Positions 51,061-63,940 of a stretch of DNA of 64,000 nucleotides are shown here, in pieces. The first letter of the stretch is position 1. Every line of letters begins with the position of its first letter. Source of the stretch: Salvelinus alpinus (Eukaryota; Chordata; Actinopteri; Salmoniformes; Salmonidae); the NCBI RefSeq assembly GCF_045679555.1, contig NC_092093.1, forward strand, positions 66,101,714-66,165,713. Direction: 5' to 3'. The position numbers were made by a program, and so were the translations under genes. Under the pieces are notes generated by a model. The model searched no databases. It worked only from the letters and a program-made list of their open reading frames with translations, and had not been told where the DNA came from.

Positions 51061-52547
51061 GTACTAAAATGTATTTTTCTTTTCATATTTTGTAATAGGG
51101 AAATAGTTTTATAGAAATAACATGCGGCAGATGCACAGTTTGGATAGTATATAATAGCGTTCCAGTTAACTTTCATAACAGGGCGATGTGTCAAAAATGT
51201 CTAGAGTTTATTATTTATATGTTTATTACAAAATGAGATAAAGAAAATATTCAAACCTGCAGTTGTTACATGTCTTTTTCCAGTAGCTCTTGTAAATTGA
51301 CACTCTGGGTCCATAAGAGAACCTAAAGACTATCAAAATGAAATGAATATTAGTTCTACTCAAATCTAGAATTCGAAATGCTGCTTCAATTGCATAACTT
51401 TGGCGCAAATCTCATTTTGACACCAATGCATTTATAAAATTCGAGTTAAGCGCATTTTTGACTCAACCCACGGAATAGTTCTATATAGCTATGAATTACG
51501 TTGATTTTTTTCCTCAAATGAAATGTGAAGTTTAACATATTGAGGTAAAAGTGCAGGGATTCCTCTGCTTTGAACTGCCCAATGTCTGCTTGCGAAATGT
51601 AGAGACTCCATGTCACATTTAACGAGGTTAGCCTTTCGCAAATAACTTCTGAAAAACCTGCAGACAGATTAAACAGAACCGTGTTTGTTAGCCCTTAAAC
51701 TGCTTGCAGACTGTGAGTATAGCGGCAAATCCATTTACAGGAAACGTCGTTAAATCAGATATTTGCTCAATGACCAGACTGCTTATGAAGATTTCACTGC
51801 CACACAATACACAAATGCCTGTCAATTCAAGAAACAGCGACTGTTGTTCTCAGACAATGGCGAGTTATTGAAAGTCTTTCTGGCTGCAGTCCACATCGCG
51901 CTGAAGAACCTTGTCTACACACTGTTTAGAAGTCAAGATTTACTTTACACATGGTCATACAACTGAAAGATAGGCTGGCAAATTATTTAGCTTATATTTA
52001 AGGTGAAAGCTATTGAACATGTCAACCTTCAAAGTCTTTGTCTTCTGGTCATCATTACCCATTCGATTATCGATATTCATCAAATCGATATGATCGGGCA
52101 TGAAATCCGCAGATGTTGACTCAACACAATAAAAACGGTCTTTAGTCGATCTGTTAACGTGTACAAGCGCGACACCATGTGGTTCAGGCATTTGAAATGT
52201 TTCCGTACACAGGCGACAGACAGAGCAATGGGAAACAAGCGTCATCTCTCCATGAATTCAATCTGGGGTGCAACACCATCACGATTAAAAACATCACATT
52301 GACCTTCTCAAATGTCTAAATATTCTTTATTTAATATTCCTATAAAGGAGTGAGTAGAAAAGATGGACCAGTAGCATATAGGAAGTAATATAACTTTAGG
52401 TAAATTGGTAGGATGTCCCAGGAGACTAAACTGTAGGTGAGATTGCTGATGCTAAATTGCTGGTCATGTTCTATACAAGGCTCTAGCTGAGAAAGTGGTG
52501 CAATGGTAACTTGGCATGCATCACGTATGACATATATTTGACATAAA
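51061..52547. other. Unassigned stretch downstream of shha
   Basis: No gene or transposon recognised in 1.5 kb. Confidence 0.45.
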
Positions 52548-53913
52548 CAGTGCCTTCAGAAAGTATTTACACCCCTGACTTTTTAAAAACATTTTAATTC
52601 CAATGTGTAACAACAAAATGTAATTTTCTTTTCCCCCCAATGATCTACACAAAACACTCAAAAATTCTAACATTTTTTAAAGATTAATAAAAAATAAAAC
52701 ACTAATATGTTGATTAGATAACTATTCAATACATGTTAGAATCACCTTTGGCAGTGATTACAGCTGTGGGTGTTTTTGGGTAAGTCTCTAAGAGCTTTGT
52801 ACACCTGGATTGTACAATATTTTCCCATTATTCTTTTAAAAACTTGCCAAGTTCTGTCAAGTTGGTTGTTGATATTTGCTAGACAGCCATTTTCAAGTCT
52901 TGCCATAGATTTTCAAGCCAATTCAAGTCAAAACTGTAACTAGGCCACTCAGGAACATTCAATGTCGTCTTGGTAAGCAACTCCAGTGTATATTTGGCCT
53001 TGAGTTTTCGGTTATTGTCCTGCTGAAAGGTGAATTTGTCTCCCAGTGTCTGTTGGAAAGCAGACTGAACCAGGTTTTCCTCTAGGATTCTGCCTGCATG
53101 TGCTCAGCTCTATTCAGTTTATTTTTATCCTAAAAAAACTCAGTCATTGCTGACGACGAGCATATCCATGACATGATGCTTGAAAATATTAAAAGTAGTA
53201 CTCAGTGTTGTTTGGTGTTGGTTTTGCCCCAAACATAATGCTTTGTATTCAGGATAAAAAGTGAATTTCTTTGCCACATTTTTTTGCACTATTCCTTTAG
53301 TGCCCTGAGCGGTTTCCTTCCACTCCAGCAACTGAGTTAGGAAGAACGCCCGTATCTTTGTAGCGACTGGGTGTATCAATACACCATCAAAAGTGTATTG
53401 ATTAACTTCACCATTCTCAAAGGGATATTATTCAGTGTCTGCTTTTATTTATTTTTTATCCATCTACCAATAAGTGCCCTTTTTTGTGAGGCTTTGGAAA
53501 ATCTCCCTGGTCTTTGTGGTTGAATCTGTGCTTGAAATTCACTAATTGACCGAGGGAGCTTGCAGATAATTAATTGTATGTGTGGGGTACAGAGATGGGG
53601 TAATCATTCAAAAATCATGTCAACCACTATTATTGCACACAGAGTAAGTCAATGAAACTTATTATGTGACTTGTTAAGCACATTTTTACACCTGAACATA
53701 TTTAGGCTTTCCATAACAAAGGGGTTGAATACTTATTGACTCAAGACATTTCAGCTTTAAATTTGTAAATAATTAATTCCACCTTGACATTGTGGAGTAT
53801 GAATGTGTAGATCAGTGTCACAAAATCTAAATTGAATCAACTTTAAATTCAGGCTGTAACACAACAAAATGTGGAAAAAGTCAAGGGGTATGAATACTTA
53901 CTGAAGGCAACTG
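52548..53913 (-). mobile_element. Tc1-like element (family B, copy 3), uninterrupted but decayed
   Basis: The ends read CAGTGCCTTCAGAAAGTATT and ctgaaggcaactg. The order of blocks is the same as in 20521-22914 but without the two insertions. Transposase remnants are on the minus strand (for example the region 53140-53379), with many stops. Confidence 0.8.
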
Positions 53914-54636
53914 AGTTTACAAAGCATTAAGAACACCTGCGCAACTCAATATTAGGAATGCGTTCCACAAACACACCAGGTGAGGAAGGTAGGTAACACT
54001 TGTTTACATGATGGAGGTATCCATAAGGCATTCATATCACCTTTTACATGGCAGTTTTATTCATACAACATTCATAAAACATTTATTCAACATCATTCAT
54101 AAAGGGTCTTCAAAATAAAAGTCCCTCTTCATTCGAGTACAAAAAAATTCCGTAAATAAAATAATCTGGTAGGATTAAGCCAGATGGTTGCTGCTGTTAC
54201 TAATTATGTTGGTTCAAACCCGGGTCTCTTGCGTACCACAAGACTGTGTTAGCCTGCTGAGTTCAAGGGTAGGGTTAGGCATTAGTTTGTGGATAAAATA
54301 TAAGGCTTCAGGTCTCAGCTAAATTTGCTTAGCACAGCATTAACAAACAATTGCTCAGGTGGCATCCAGACCTGGGATCAAATATTATATGAAATCTTTC
54401 AACTACTGGGAGCTTTTCAGTGAGCCCTGCCTGAAGTGCCAGAGGGTCAGGTGGGGTTTGCACTTTAGTGACTATTCCATTGCGCCAGGCAAGCTCAATC
54501 AAGCACAGCTAGCTTATGTATTTGAAAGATAGCACACCCAGGGCTGGTGCCATCCCCTACTGCCATGGTGGCCTTCAGCACGGCATTTAACCCTCTTAAC
54601 TGTTATAAAAGGGTAATGTCTTTCAGGGAAACTTCA
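53914..54636. other. Unassigned stretch
   Basis: No gene or known repeat recognised. Confidence 0.4.
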
Positions 54637-54923
54637 GGATTTTGGCAATGAAGCCCTTTATCTACTTCCCCAGAGTCAGATGAACTCGTGGATCGATTTT
54701 CATGTCTGCGTGCAGTTTGAAGGAAGTTGCTAACTAATGTTAGCGCATTGACTGGAAGTCTATGGTAACTGCTGGCATTCTGGTATATACCATAGCCTTT
54801 CAGTCTTGCGCTAACGCTAGTTAGCGACTTCCTTAAAACTGCACTCAAGAGACATAAAAATGGTATCAATGAGTTCATCGGACTCTGGGGAAGTAGATAA
54901 AGGGCATTATTGACAAAATCCCG
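54637..54923. repeat. Foldback element with about 120-bp arms
   Basis: The left arm (from aggattttggcaatgaagcc) and the right arm (to gggcattattgacaaaatcc) are imperfect reverse complements, including ctttatctacttccccagag against ctctggggaagtagataaag. No coding part. Confidence 0.85.
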
Positions 54924-55308
54924 ACGTACCCCATTAAGGGTGACCCTGTGCTGCTCCTAACTGGTTATGTGAAGTGTGTCAGGAGGTTGGGTACTGTGAC
55001 ACTAAGAATACACATTTCAGTTGTAAAATGGATGAATAACGTTTTATTTGGGGGGACTTATGAGTTATGTTGAATTAATGTGTTATGAATGACACTTGAT
55101 ACTGTAACACTCAAAGGTGGTTGATATAGGTGCTATGTATACCCCCCTTCATATAAAGTGTTTAACCGAAAGGTAACATAAAATAAATTATGACTTTGAG
55201 GCTGATCACTAATACTAAACTGATGCATCAAATCCTCTTGAATAAAGTGCGGTAGGCATATTAACCTGAATCAACAGTAATAAAAAGGTCTATATAGCCA
55301 CATGATTC
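54924..55308. other. Unassigned stretch
   Basis: Nothing recognised. Confidence 0.4.
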
Positions 55309-56857
55309 CCCTTTTCCACATAAAAAAAATAAGCTTTATTCTAAAATGGATTAAATCAAATGTTTTCCTCATCAATCCACACACAATACACCCATGATGA
55401 GAAAGTGAGAACATTATACATTACATTACATTTTTGCACATTTATAAAACAGAAAAAACAAATACCTTATTTACATTAAGTATTCAGAACTTTTGCTATG
55501 AGACTCGAAATTGAGCTCAGGTGCATCCTGTTTCCATTGATCCTCCTTGAGATGTATCTACAACTTGATTGGAGTCCACCTGTGGTAAATTGAATTGATT
55601 GGACATGATGTGGAAAGGCACAAACCTGTCTAGATAAGGTCCCACAGTTTACAGTGCATGTCAGAGCAAAAACCAAGCCATGAGTTCGAAGAAATTGTCT
55701 GTAAAGCTCAGAGACAAGGTTGTGTCAGGGACAGATCTGGGGAAAGGTACCAAAACATTTCTGCAGCATTGAAGGTATCCAAGAACACAGTGGCCTCCAT
55801 CATTCTTAAATGGAAGAAGTTTGGAACCACCTAGACTCTTCCTTGAACTTGCCGCCTGGCCAAACTGAGAATTTGGGGGAGAAGGGCCTTGGTCAGGGAG
55901 GTGACCAAGAAACCGATGGTCACTCTGACAGAGCTCTAGAGTTCCTCTGTGGAGATGGGAGAACCTTCCAGAAGGACAACCATCTCTGCAGCACTCCACC
56001 AATCAGGCCTTTATGTTAGAATGGCCAGAAAGAAGGCACTACTCAGCAAAAGACACATGACAGCCCACTTGGAGGTTGCCAAAAGTCACCTAAAGAACTC
56101 TCAGACCATGAGAAACAAGATTCTCTGGTCTGATGAAAACAAGATTAAACCCTTTGGCCTGAGTGCCAAGCATCATGTCTGGAGGAAACCTGGCACCATC
56201 CCTATGGTGAAGCATGGTGGTAGCATGATGCTGTGGGGATGTTTTTCAGTGGCAGGGACTGGGAGACTAGTCAGGATCAAGGGAAAGATGAACGGTGCAA
56301 CATAGAGAGATCCTTGATGCAAATCTGCTCCAGAGAGCTCAGGACCTCAGACTGGGGCGAAGGTTCACCTTCCAACAGGACCAAGACCCTAAGCACACAG
56401 CCAAGACAACGCAAGAGTGGCTTCGGGACAAGTTTCTGAATGTCTTTGAGTGGCCCAGCCAGAGCCCGGACTTCAACCTGATCGAACATCTCTGGAGAGA
56501 CCTGAAAATAGCTGTGCAGCGACTCTCCCCATCCAACCCAACAGAGCTTGAGAGGATCTGCAGAAAAAAATTAAGAAACTCCCCAAATACAGGGGTGCCA
56601 AGCTTGTAGCGTAATACCCAAGACAACAAAGTACTGAGTAAAGGGTCTGAATACATCTGTAAATGTGATATCAGCTTTTTATTTGTGATACATTTGCTAA
56701 CATTTCTAAAAACATGTTTTGATTTGTCATTCTTGGGTATTGGGTGTAGATTGTTGTGGGTGAAACATTTAAAAAAAAATCTATTTTACAATAAGGCTGT
56801 AGCGTAACAAAATGTGGAAAAATTCAAGGGGTCTGAATAACCTCCGAACACACTGTA
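55309..56857 (+). mobile_element. Tc1-like element (family A, second copy), outer left end lost
   Basis: The sequence matches the copy at 6716-8264 in opposite orientation. It ends in gtctgaataacctccgaaca and cactgta at 56857. The outermost part of the left terminal repeat is missing. Confidence 0.8.
55680..56609 (+). pseudogene. Tc1-like transposase pseudogene (family A)
   Basis: From ATG 55680 (MSSKKLSVKLRDK) the frame breaks early. Frame 55949-56305 then reads 'KILWSDENKIKPFGLSAKHH' with the first Asp, and frame 56295-56609 reads 'FTFQQDQDPKHTAK' and 'FNLIEHLWRDLKIA' with the second Asp and the Glu. Unlike the 6716-8264 copy, the catalytic Glu is intact. It still needs at least two frame changes and is not functional. 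Confidence 0.8.
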
Positions 56858-56912
56858 TATACTGTATTTTGGTCAATGACACGCCGACATTGCTTCTCCT
56901 GATATTTATATA

Positions 56913-58477
56913 CACTGCTCAAAAAAATAAAGGGAACACTTAAACAACACAATGTAACTCCAAGTCAATCACACTTCTGTGAAATCAAACTGTCCACTTA
57001 GGAAGCAACACTGATTGACAATAAATTTCACATGCTGTTGTGCAAATGGAAAAGACAAAAGGTGGAAATTATAGGCAATTAGCAAGACACCCCCAATAAA
57101 GGAGTGGTTCTGCAGGTGGTGACCACAGACCACTTCTCAGTTCCTATGCTTCCTGGCTGATGTTTTGGTCACTTTTGAATGCACTTTTGGTGCTTTCACT
57201 CTAGTGGTAGCATGAGACGGAGTCTACAACCCACACAAGTGGCTCAGGTAGTGCAGCTCATCCAGGATGGCACATCAATGCGAGCTGGGGCAAGAAGGTT
57301 TGGTGTGTCTGTCAGCGTAGTGTCCAGAGCATGGAGGCGCTACCAGGAGACAGGCCAGTACATCAGGAGACGTGCAGGAGGCCGTAGGAGGGCAACAACC
57401 CAGCAGCAGGACCGCTACCTCCGCCTTTGTGCAAGGAGGAGCAGGTGGAGCACTGCCAGAGCCCTGCAAAATGACCTCCAGCAGGCCACAAATGTGCATG
57501 TGTCTGCTCAAACGGTCAGAAACAGACTCCATGAGGGTGGTATGAGGGTCCGACGTCCACAGGTGGGGGTTGTGCTTACAGCCCAACACCGTGCAGGACG
57601 TTTGGCATTTGCCAGAGAACACCAAGATTGGCAAATTCGCCACTGGCGCCCTGTGCTCTTCACAGATGAAAGCAGGTTCACACTGAGCACATGAGCACAT
57701 GTGACAGACGTGACAGAGTCTGGAGACGCCGTGGAGAACGTTCTGCTGCCTGCAACATCCTCCAGCATGACCGGTTTGGCAGTGGGTCAGTCATGGTGTG
57801 GGGTGGCATTTCTTTGGGGGGCCGCACAGCCCTCCATGTGCTCGCCAGAGGTAGCCTGACTGCCATTAGGTACCGAGATGAGATCCTCAGACCCCTTGTG
57901 AGACCATATGCTGGTGTGGTTGGCCCTGGGTTCCTCCTAATGCAAGACCTCATGTGGCTGGAGTGTGTCAGCAGTTCCTGCAAGAGGAAGGCATTGATGC
58001 TATGGACTGGCCCGCCCGTTCCCCAGACCTGAATCCAATTGAGCACATCTGGGACATCATGTCTCGCTCCATCCACCAACGCCACGTTGCACCACAGACT
58101 GTCCAGGAGTTGGCGGATGCTTTAGTCCAGGTCTGGGAGATCCCTCAGGAGACCATCTGCCACCTCATCAGGAGCATGCCCAGGCGTTGTAGGGAGGTCA
58201 TACAGGCACGTGGAGGCCACACACACTACTGAGCCTCATTTTGACTTGTTTTAAGGACATTACATCAAAGTTGGATCAGCCTGTAGTGTGGTTTTTCACT
58301 TTAATTTTGAGTGTGACTACAAATCCAGACCTCCATGGGTTGATAAATTTGATTTACATTGATCATTTGTGTGTGATTTTGTTGTCAGCACATTCAACTA
58401 TGTAAAGAAAAAAGTATTTAATTCATTCAGATCTAGGATGTGTTATTTTAGTGTTCCCTTTATTTTTTTGAGCAGTG
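56913..58477 (+). mobile_element. Tc1-like transposon (family E)
   Basis: The ends read CACTGCTCAAAAAAATAAAG at 56913 and the inverted form at 58477, flanked by TA (56911-56912 and 58478-58479). Length is 1565 bp. This family is very widespread in fish. Transfer of Tc1 elements between teleosts and lampreys has been described, and whether this copy belongs to that set would need a search. Confidence 0.88.
57212..58232 (+). pseudogene. Tc1-like transposase (family E) with two small indels
   Basis: The likely start is ATG 57212 ([20 protein letters not shown]), opening a helix-turn-helix region. '[12 protein letters not shown]' carries the first catalytic Asp. At about 57682-57697 the 8 bases GAGCACAT are doubled, which shifts the frame into a stop. 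Near 57940-57950 about 10 bases are missing, removing most of the second catalytic block after MQD. The end, 'WPARSPDLNPIEHIWDIMSR', with the Glu is intact to the TGA at 58230-58232. The two lesions are enough to inactivate it. Confidence 0.85.
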
Positions 58478-58622
58478 TATTTCTTAATTCCATTCTTTTA
58501 CTTTTAGATGTGTGTATTGTTTGATATTACTGCACTGTTGGAGCTAGGAACACAAACACTTTTCTACACCCGGAATAACATCTGCTAAATGTCTATATAC
58601 GTGACCGATAAAATTTGATTTG
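58478..58622 (+). mobile_element. 3' end of a LINE
   Basis: The phrases tactgcactgttggagctag, aataacatctgctaaatgtc and ataaaatttgatttgat form a 3' UTR tail common to an abundant salmonid LINE/SINE family. It is heavily 5'-truncated. Confidence 0.65.
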
Positions 58623-59459
58623 ATGTGTAATGCTGTACTACATCTTATACTGAGCATAGAGCAAGAGCAAACGAAGACTAAAATAAAAATGGGGGATGGA
58701 GGGGGTAAAGAGTAAATGCCCCTTAAGTCTCCAAAAAGAGGTAGGGCCACTGCAATGTTTCTGAAGTCTGAACACTGTTGCAACACGACTAGGAATTTCA
58801 CTTCCTTCTCTCTCTCTCGAGTCACCTACATTGTGTGTTGTTGTTGATATTGTGAGGTGGAAACTTGGGAGGGACAAAGTGGCACGTCTCCTCCAGAGCG
58901 TTGACCTTGGGTCTCTGGCAGATACAAAAGCGGCCGAGCGAAAGCATTCCACAGAGCAGGTAAATAAAGCTCTCTAATCCCTGTGTGGGCCTCATGTCTG
59001 ACTGCTGCCTGCTGCAGTTTGAACCACCGTTTCAACAATTGGTGACATTTGCAAACATGAGCAATCGCCTGGCATTTCTGAAGACACAACTTGGTTTCAT
59101 AGGGGTTATGTTGCCGCAATGGCAGATTGAATTATGGCTGCTTGAAAATGGATGCTTCCATAAAAATGTTAGTGGAAACTGTTTTGTTGGGGTGCATCTA
59201 ATGTTTCCACCAACCACTAGGTGTCTCTGCAACACTGTAGATGCTTGGTAGTAACTTGGAAAAGAGCACATGACCACAAAAGAGCACATGACCACAATCT
59301 TCAAAGGAAGTGGTAATAACATAGAAATATGTTTATAAGCATAACTTTAGCATATTTCTTATCTGCTTCTAGTAAGCTCTTTATACTATTACAATTATGA
59401 TCCTCTTCATCACTCTAGACTGTTTCAATCTGAAAGTTATTTCAAGAGAAACAAAAGAC
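58623..59459. other. Unassigned stretch with a tandem duplication
   Basis: The 18-bp unit AAAAGAGCACATGACCAC occurs twice in tandem at 59260-59295. No gene recognised. Confidence 0.6.
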
Positions 59460-62400
59460 AAAAGACATTTAAAAGTGTTTATTTAGGTAAGAATCACTTA
59501 ACTCTTCAACAATGTACATTGTAGCTTGTATTTTTCGTAAAAATCATTTAGCTGTTCAACGTGTTGCTGTCAATATTCAGTGTACAAACGCATCACAGGC
59601 AAACATTTCACGGACAAACACTGAAGTTCTTAAACAACAACATTGCATCACAAACTTTGGGGTTGTACAATCTTGACGGATCAACATGTCTCCCAACACA
59701 AATGTGAAACATACATTTTGGTATTTCTGTCAACGATTCAAGTCCGTTTTTTTCAGTGCTTGACAATATCACACCGCACAAGAAAATCAGTGTAGTACCT
59801 TTTCCACGATCCAACCAAACATTTGAATGCCGAGCATAGCTGGCATGAGTTGGGTGGAGTGGAAGCGAGTGGCTTTAAGTGTGTCTGATCTGTGACCCCC
59901 GGGTGTCGTCACAGAGATGTTAACCTCCATCCATTGGGCTAACAAACAAAGGTAATCCAGGCAAGGCCCCTGCTTGATACAGAGGGTTAAGAGCAGTAAC
60001 AACCACCACCACAATAACAACACACATCAACTGAGTCAACGCCAACCTTGGAGGTTTGGGGGGGGGGGGGGGAGGATAGGGTTACAGGAAAAGAGGTTGG
60101 AAGAAGGAGAAGTCTGGCCAAGGGTGTTTGAGGTCCAAAACCACGCTGCAAAATTGACTGAAGATGAGGAAAAATGCGTCAATTGTGTTCTCACAGGACC
60201 TGCAAATCAAACAAATAGTGTTAGCATTGACGCAAGGTGTCAGTGGGCGGGATCCGACCTATAACGGAGAGAAGGAGTCAACTATGGTTATTCAGCCGTG
60301 GTTCTGCAAAACACAACGCGCTTCTGGATCCCATCCAGAACACCTGAGAAGAATAACAAATGTTAGTCGTTCCAAGATCTTTTAAACTTCAGGTTAAACT
60401 TCAATCCAACTGTCTTGTTTTGACCTTGGTAACATGTTAAGCAGCATAGCAGTTCACTGGACGTTCCCAGGGGGTGAAAACCATAGACATTTCAAATAAA
60501 ATAACCAATAGCAGAAACAATAAGACAATATGAGCAGATCAGTCGATCACGAAGACACTATGTAACATCTTGTTTAAAATCTAAATTGGTGCAGCTTTTT
60601 TGTTGTTGTTGAAATCATCAACATTAAAACCGCTAAAGAGGAGCGCTCCAAACCTGATGACATAAAAATCATTACGTTCATCATAAAGCTCATGCAAGTA
60701 CATTGGCAATAAAACCTGAGAAAGAAGGTACAAATAGGTCCAATATGAACCTGTTCTCCGTCACCAGACATAACTTATGTCGTATACTGATGTGACTTAA
60801 ATGGCATAGCCGATACTTTAAATAAATCCATAGGATTCAGAATTAAAATTCAACACAGTTAGAAAAAGCAAACAAAAGGAGCAAAAACAAAACTAGGTCA
60901 GCTGAGTCAAAGTGAAACCACGAAAGGGGAACAGCGACAAACAAAACCACTTAAAAATTGTACTCAGCATCATGTACCCTTCTATGTCTTGCAGGAAACC
61001 GCAAGATTTGGACTTACAGCTAATACTATCGGCATTTAAAATACTTCAGAAATTATCAGTGCTGAGTGTTGGAGGGATGAGGGTAATTCAATATATACTA
61101 TGAATAAGTACACTCAAATAATTGACTACAATAGATTCCTTGCCACAAATAATGGCATATTATTGTACCAAATTGGTATGTAATGGAAATATGTAGCCTA
61201 CGTTAAAAAGTACCTCATCTTATTGCTACACCTAGATCCCAAGGTTCATTGCGCAACAGGCAATTGGTCAAGGATTTGGTCAAACACAGCACAGGGAGGG
61301 GAGTCAATGCATGAAACAATACCAGGGGGGCTAAAAACGAAACAATACCTTAAGAAAAATATTAGATCACAATGAATGACAGCTTGCATCAGAATTGAGC
61401 TTCATCGTAAAGCACAAGACACAGAGACATTAGACACACAGACAAAGTTGTGGGCTGGAGACGTTAAATCGGCTTCACATACCCATATCTTCATGGTATA
61501 TATAGGCCATATTTTATTTATTTCCCCTTAAAAAAAGTCTTCAAATATCTACGAACAGAAACGGGGTCCAGGGTCTCTTTAGTTTTGGTTCAACACACAA
61601 ACTAAACACTAGTAGAATAATTCAAGTCTGGACACATCAGTTTTTTTTTATATAGACATATATAAAAAGTGAACTTGATACAACAAAGCACATAACGAGA
61701 ACTCAGAAAGTTTGGAACAACGATAAACATTCGGTGAAAGTTCTACTTGTTTGGTGTTATGTACATTACTAATACACTGATAATGGTTGCCCCCACACCG
61801 GTATTGCTCTGAACGACTTGAACGAAAACATACAAAAAGAATGTAATTATACTTCGACTGTTCTATTCTCATTTCTTATTACTCGAGGTTTGCCACTTTC
61901 GGAAGCAAGGAAATGTCAACAATATTTTCAAAATAAAAACTTCACCACACCTCCAGCAACACTGAAATGTACTACGTTGTCTTCAGAAGTAAATTGGACT
62001 TTGTTGCACCAGATACCAGGTTTCCGTAAACCTGAAATGGATCAATACTAAATCAAATGAACCACTGAAGGAAGGGAACATCCTCATGACATCAAAAGAC
62101 CTGTGTGTGTGTGTGTGTGTGTGTGCGTTATGTAGGCATGCATGTATGTGTTCATTAATCTAGATAATCACTCAGCATAGAAAGAGTTGGTAAATTAATT
62201 TGTTCTGGAAAGTAAAACAAAACACAAACGTCCTCTTTCCTTTAGCGGCTTGGTGTTCTTATCAGAATGATAAACTACAGAGATTGTCAAGACTGCTACG
62301 ACATCTTTAAATTCTGGCCAAACACAAAAACAACAAACCAGTATCCTTGTTTTACCATTAAATCAAAAGTAACGTTTACTATTAAATTAAAGCTCTATAT

Positions 62401-63940
62401 GAATATCAGCTAGTCAGAAAGTCATGCAAACCAGACCAAACCAGGCTTCCAACTGTTCCTAAATGAGCCATATCAATAGTTTTCATAATATAAATTGGCC
62501 AACAACATTCATTGTATCAGTAATCCAATACAGATAAATATGAATTTATAGCAACTTAAACAAATCTGCTACAACGTAAAAGTGTACCCTGCAAAAAAAA
62601 AACAGGAAGCTTCATAAGGTCTTTCTTTTTCCAATCAATCTGTGAAAGATATTGTTGACATAGTTTTATAGCCTACCAGCCATACTCAGCATTTCAATCA
62701 TTATCCCAAAGGACCATGACAATCAAAAATCCTTAAAATAGAACTTGTAATGATAATTTATTCTGGAGCACACCCACTAAACCTGACATGTACCAATGAA
62801 ATCAGAATATGCTAAAAAAAAATATATACAAATATACAAAGTTGAGTGAATCAGAAAAGTAAAATAATGTCTAAAACCCATTTCGAGATCGCTCCAATGT
62901 AGGCGGCCTATTCGTGTATAACCAATTAAAAGACTAAATAAAAGGCTCAGTGATCAAGTAACACTACCGGACAAAATGGACTCTTTAGTGCGAGAAGGAA
63001 AATGAAACCAGTCTTTACCAGTTAACGTCAATTAACTTAAAAGTGCAGAAGAAAACCTAACATATAGACACTATTATCCATGTTATCCAGTTTTAATGTT
63101 AGGAATAAGATATTACTATATTTTGTATGGCCAGTCAATCTAGATTCTATTCGAACAAAAATCCTTGGAACCATTACCTGATGCATGTGTAAGTTTGAAT
63201 CATCCTCATCATCACACCCTCAAACTGCATTTGAACAGAATTTTTGTTAATGGCTTTAATACGTTCCCACATGTTCTCCACTAGGCAGTGCCATTTACCC
63301 AGAAACTAAACGCTGCTTGAGGAAGGGCCCTACCCAAAAAGCCACCCCATAGTGTACATAATCATTATCAAATGCTGCCATCTATAGGAGGAAAATGGCA
63401 CTGCCAGAAGGAAAACTATGTAGTGGCAAGCCTCGCTCCTGTTCTACACCTGTTTTATTCAGTAGCTTTCCTCGAATCCAAAACACCTGTTCAGAAAATG
63501 AGCAAAATCTTGAGGTACAGCTTAAAACAATAGCCTACAACACAGGCAGATCTCCAGAACTCTTCTCTCTTAACTGTTGATATCGATGGGGTTCACAACT
63601 GAGCCGAGGATGGGAGCAACCATTATCCAGTGTCAACCACTACTTCTTGTTGTCGTTAGTGCCCGATGCACAAACCTTTTACTCAAACCTTTTTTCATAT
63701 CTCACATTTCTTCTGTCACAGTTTGAACGTCACCAGACCGGCGACCATGAACATATTGTCACATGAAACTGGCATTGAACCTCCCCCATGACCGCAATTC
63801 AACCATGAGAAAAAAAACATGCTGCTTTGTGCTGAGGATCTCCACAGTAGATAGTCTGCAGGCGAGGCGGTTGGGGGTGCTTGTTGTGAGGAGGATGAGG
63901 GTACGGTGTAGGTTAGTGTTCCATAGGGACGTGGTTACAT
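59460..63940 (-). other. Repeat-poor region, possible 3' UTR of a minus-strand gene
   Basis: About 4.5 kb of AT-rich DNA with no recognisable transposon; a G-run lies at 60058-60072 and a short GT repeat at about 62102-62126. On the minus strand an AATAAA lies at 59478-59483. In mammals the neighbour whose 3' end faces SHH is RBM33, so a convergent gene would fit, but nothing here identifies it. Confidence 0.3.
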
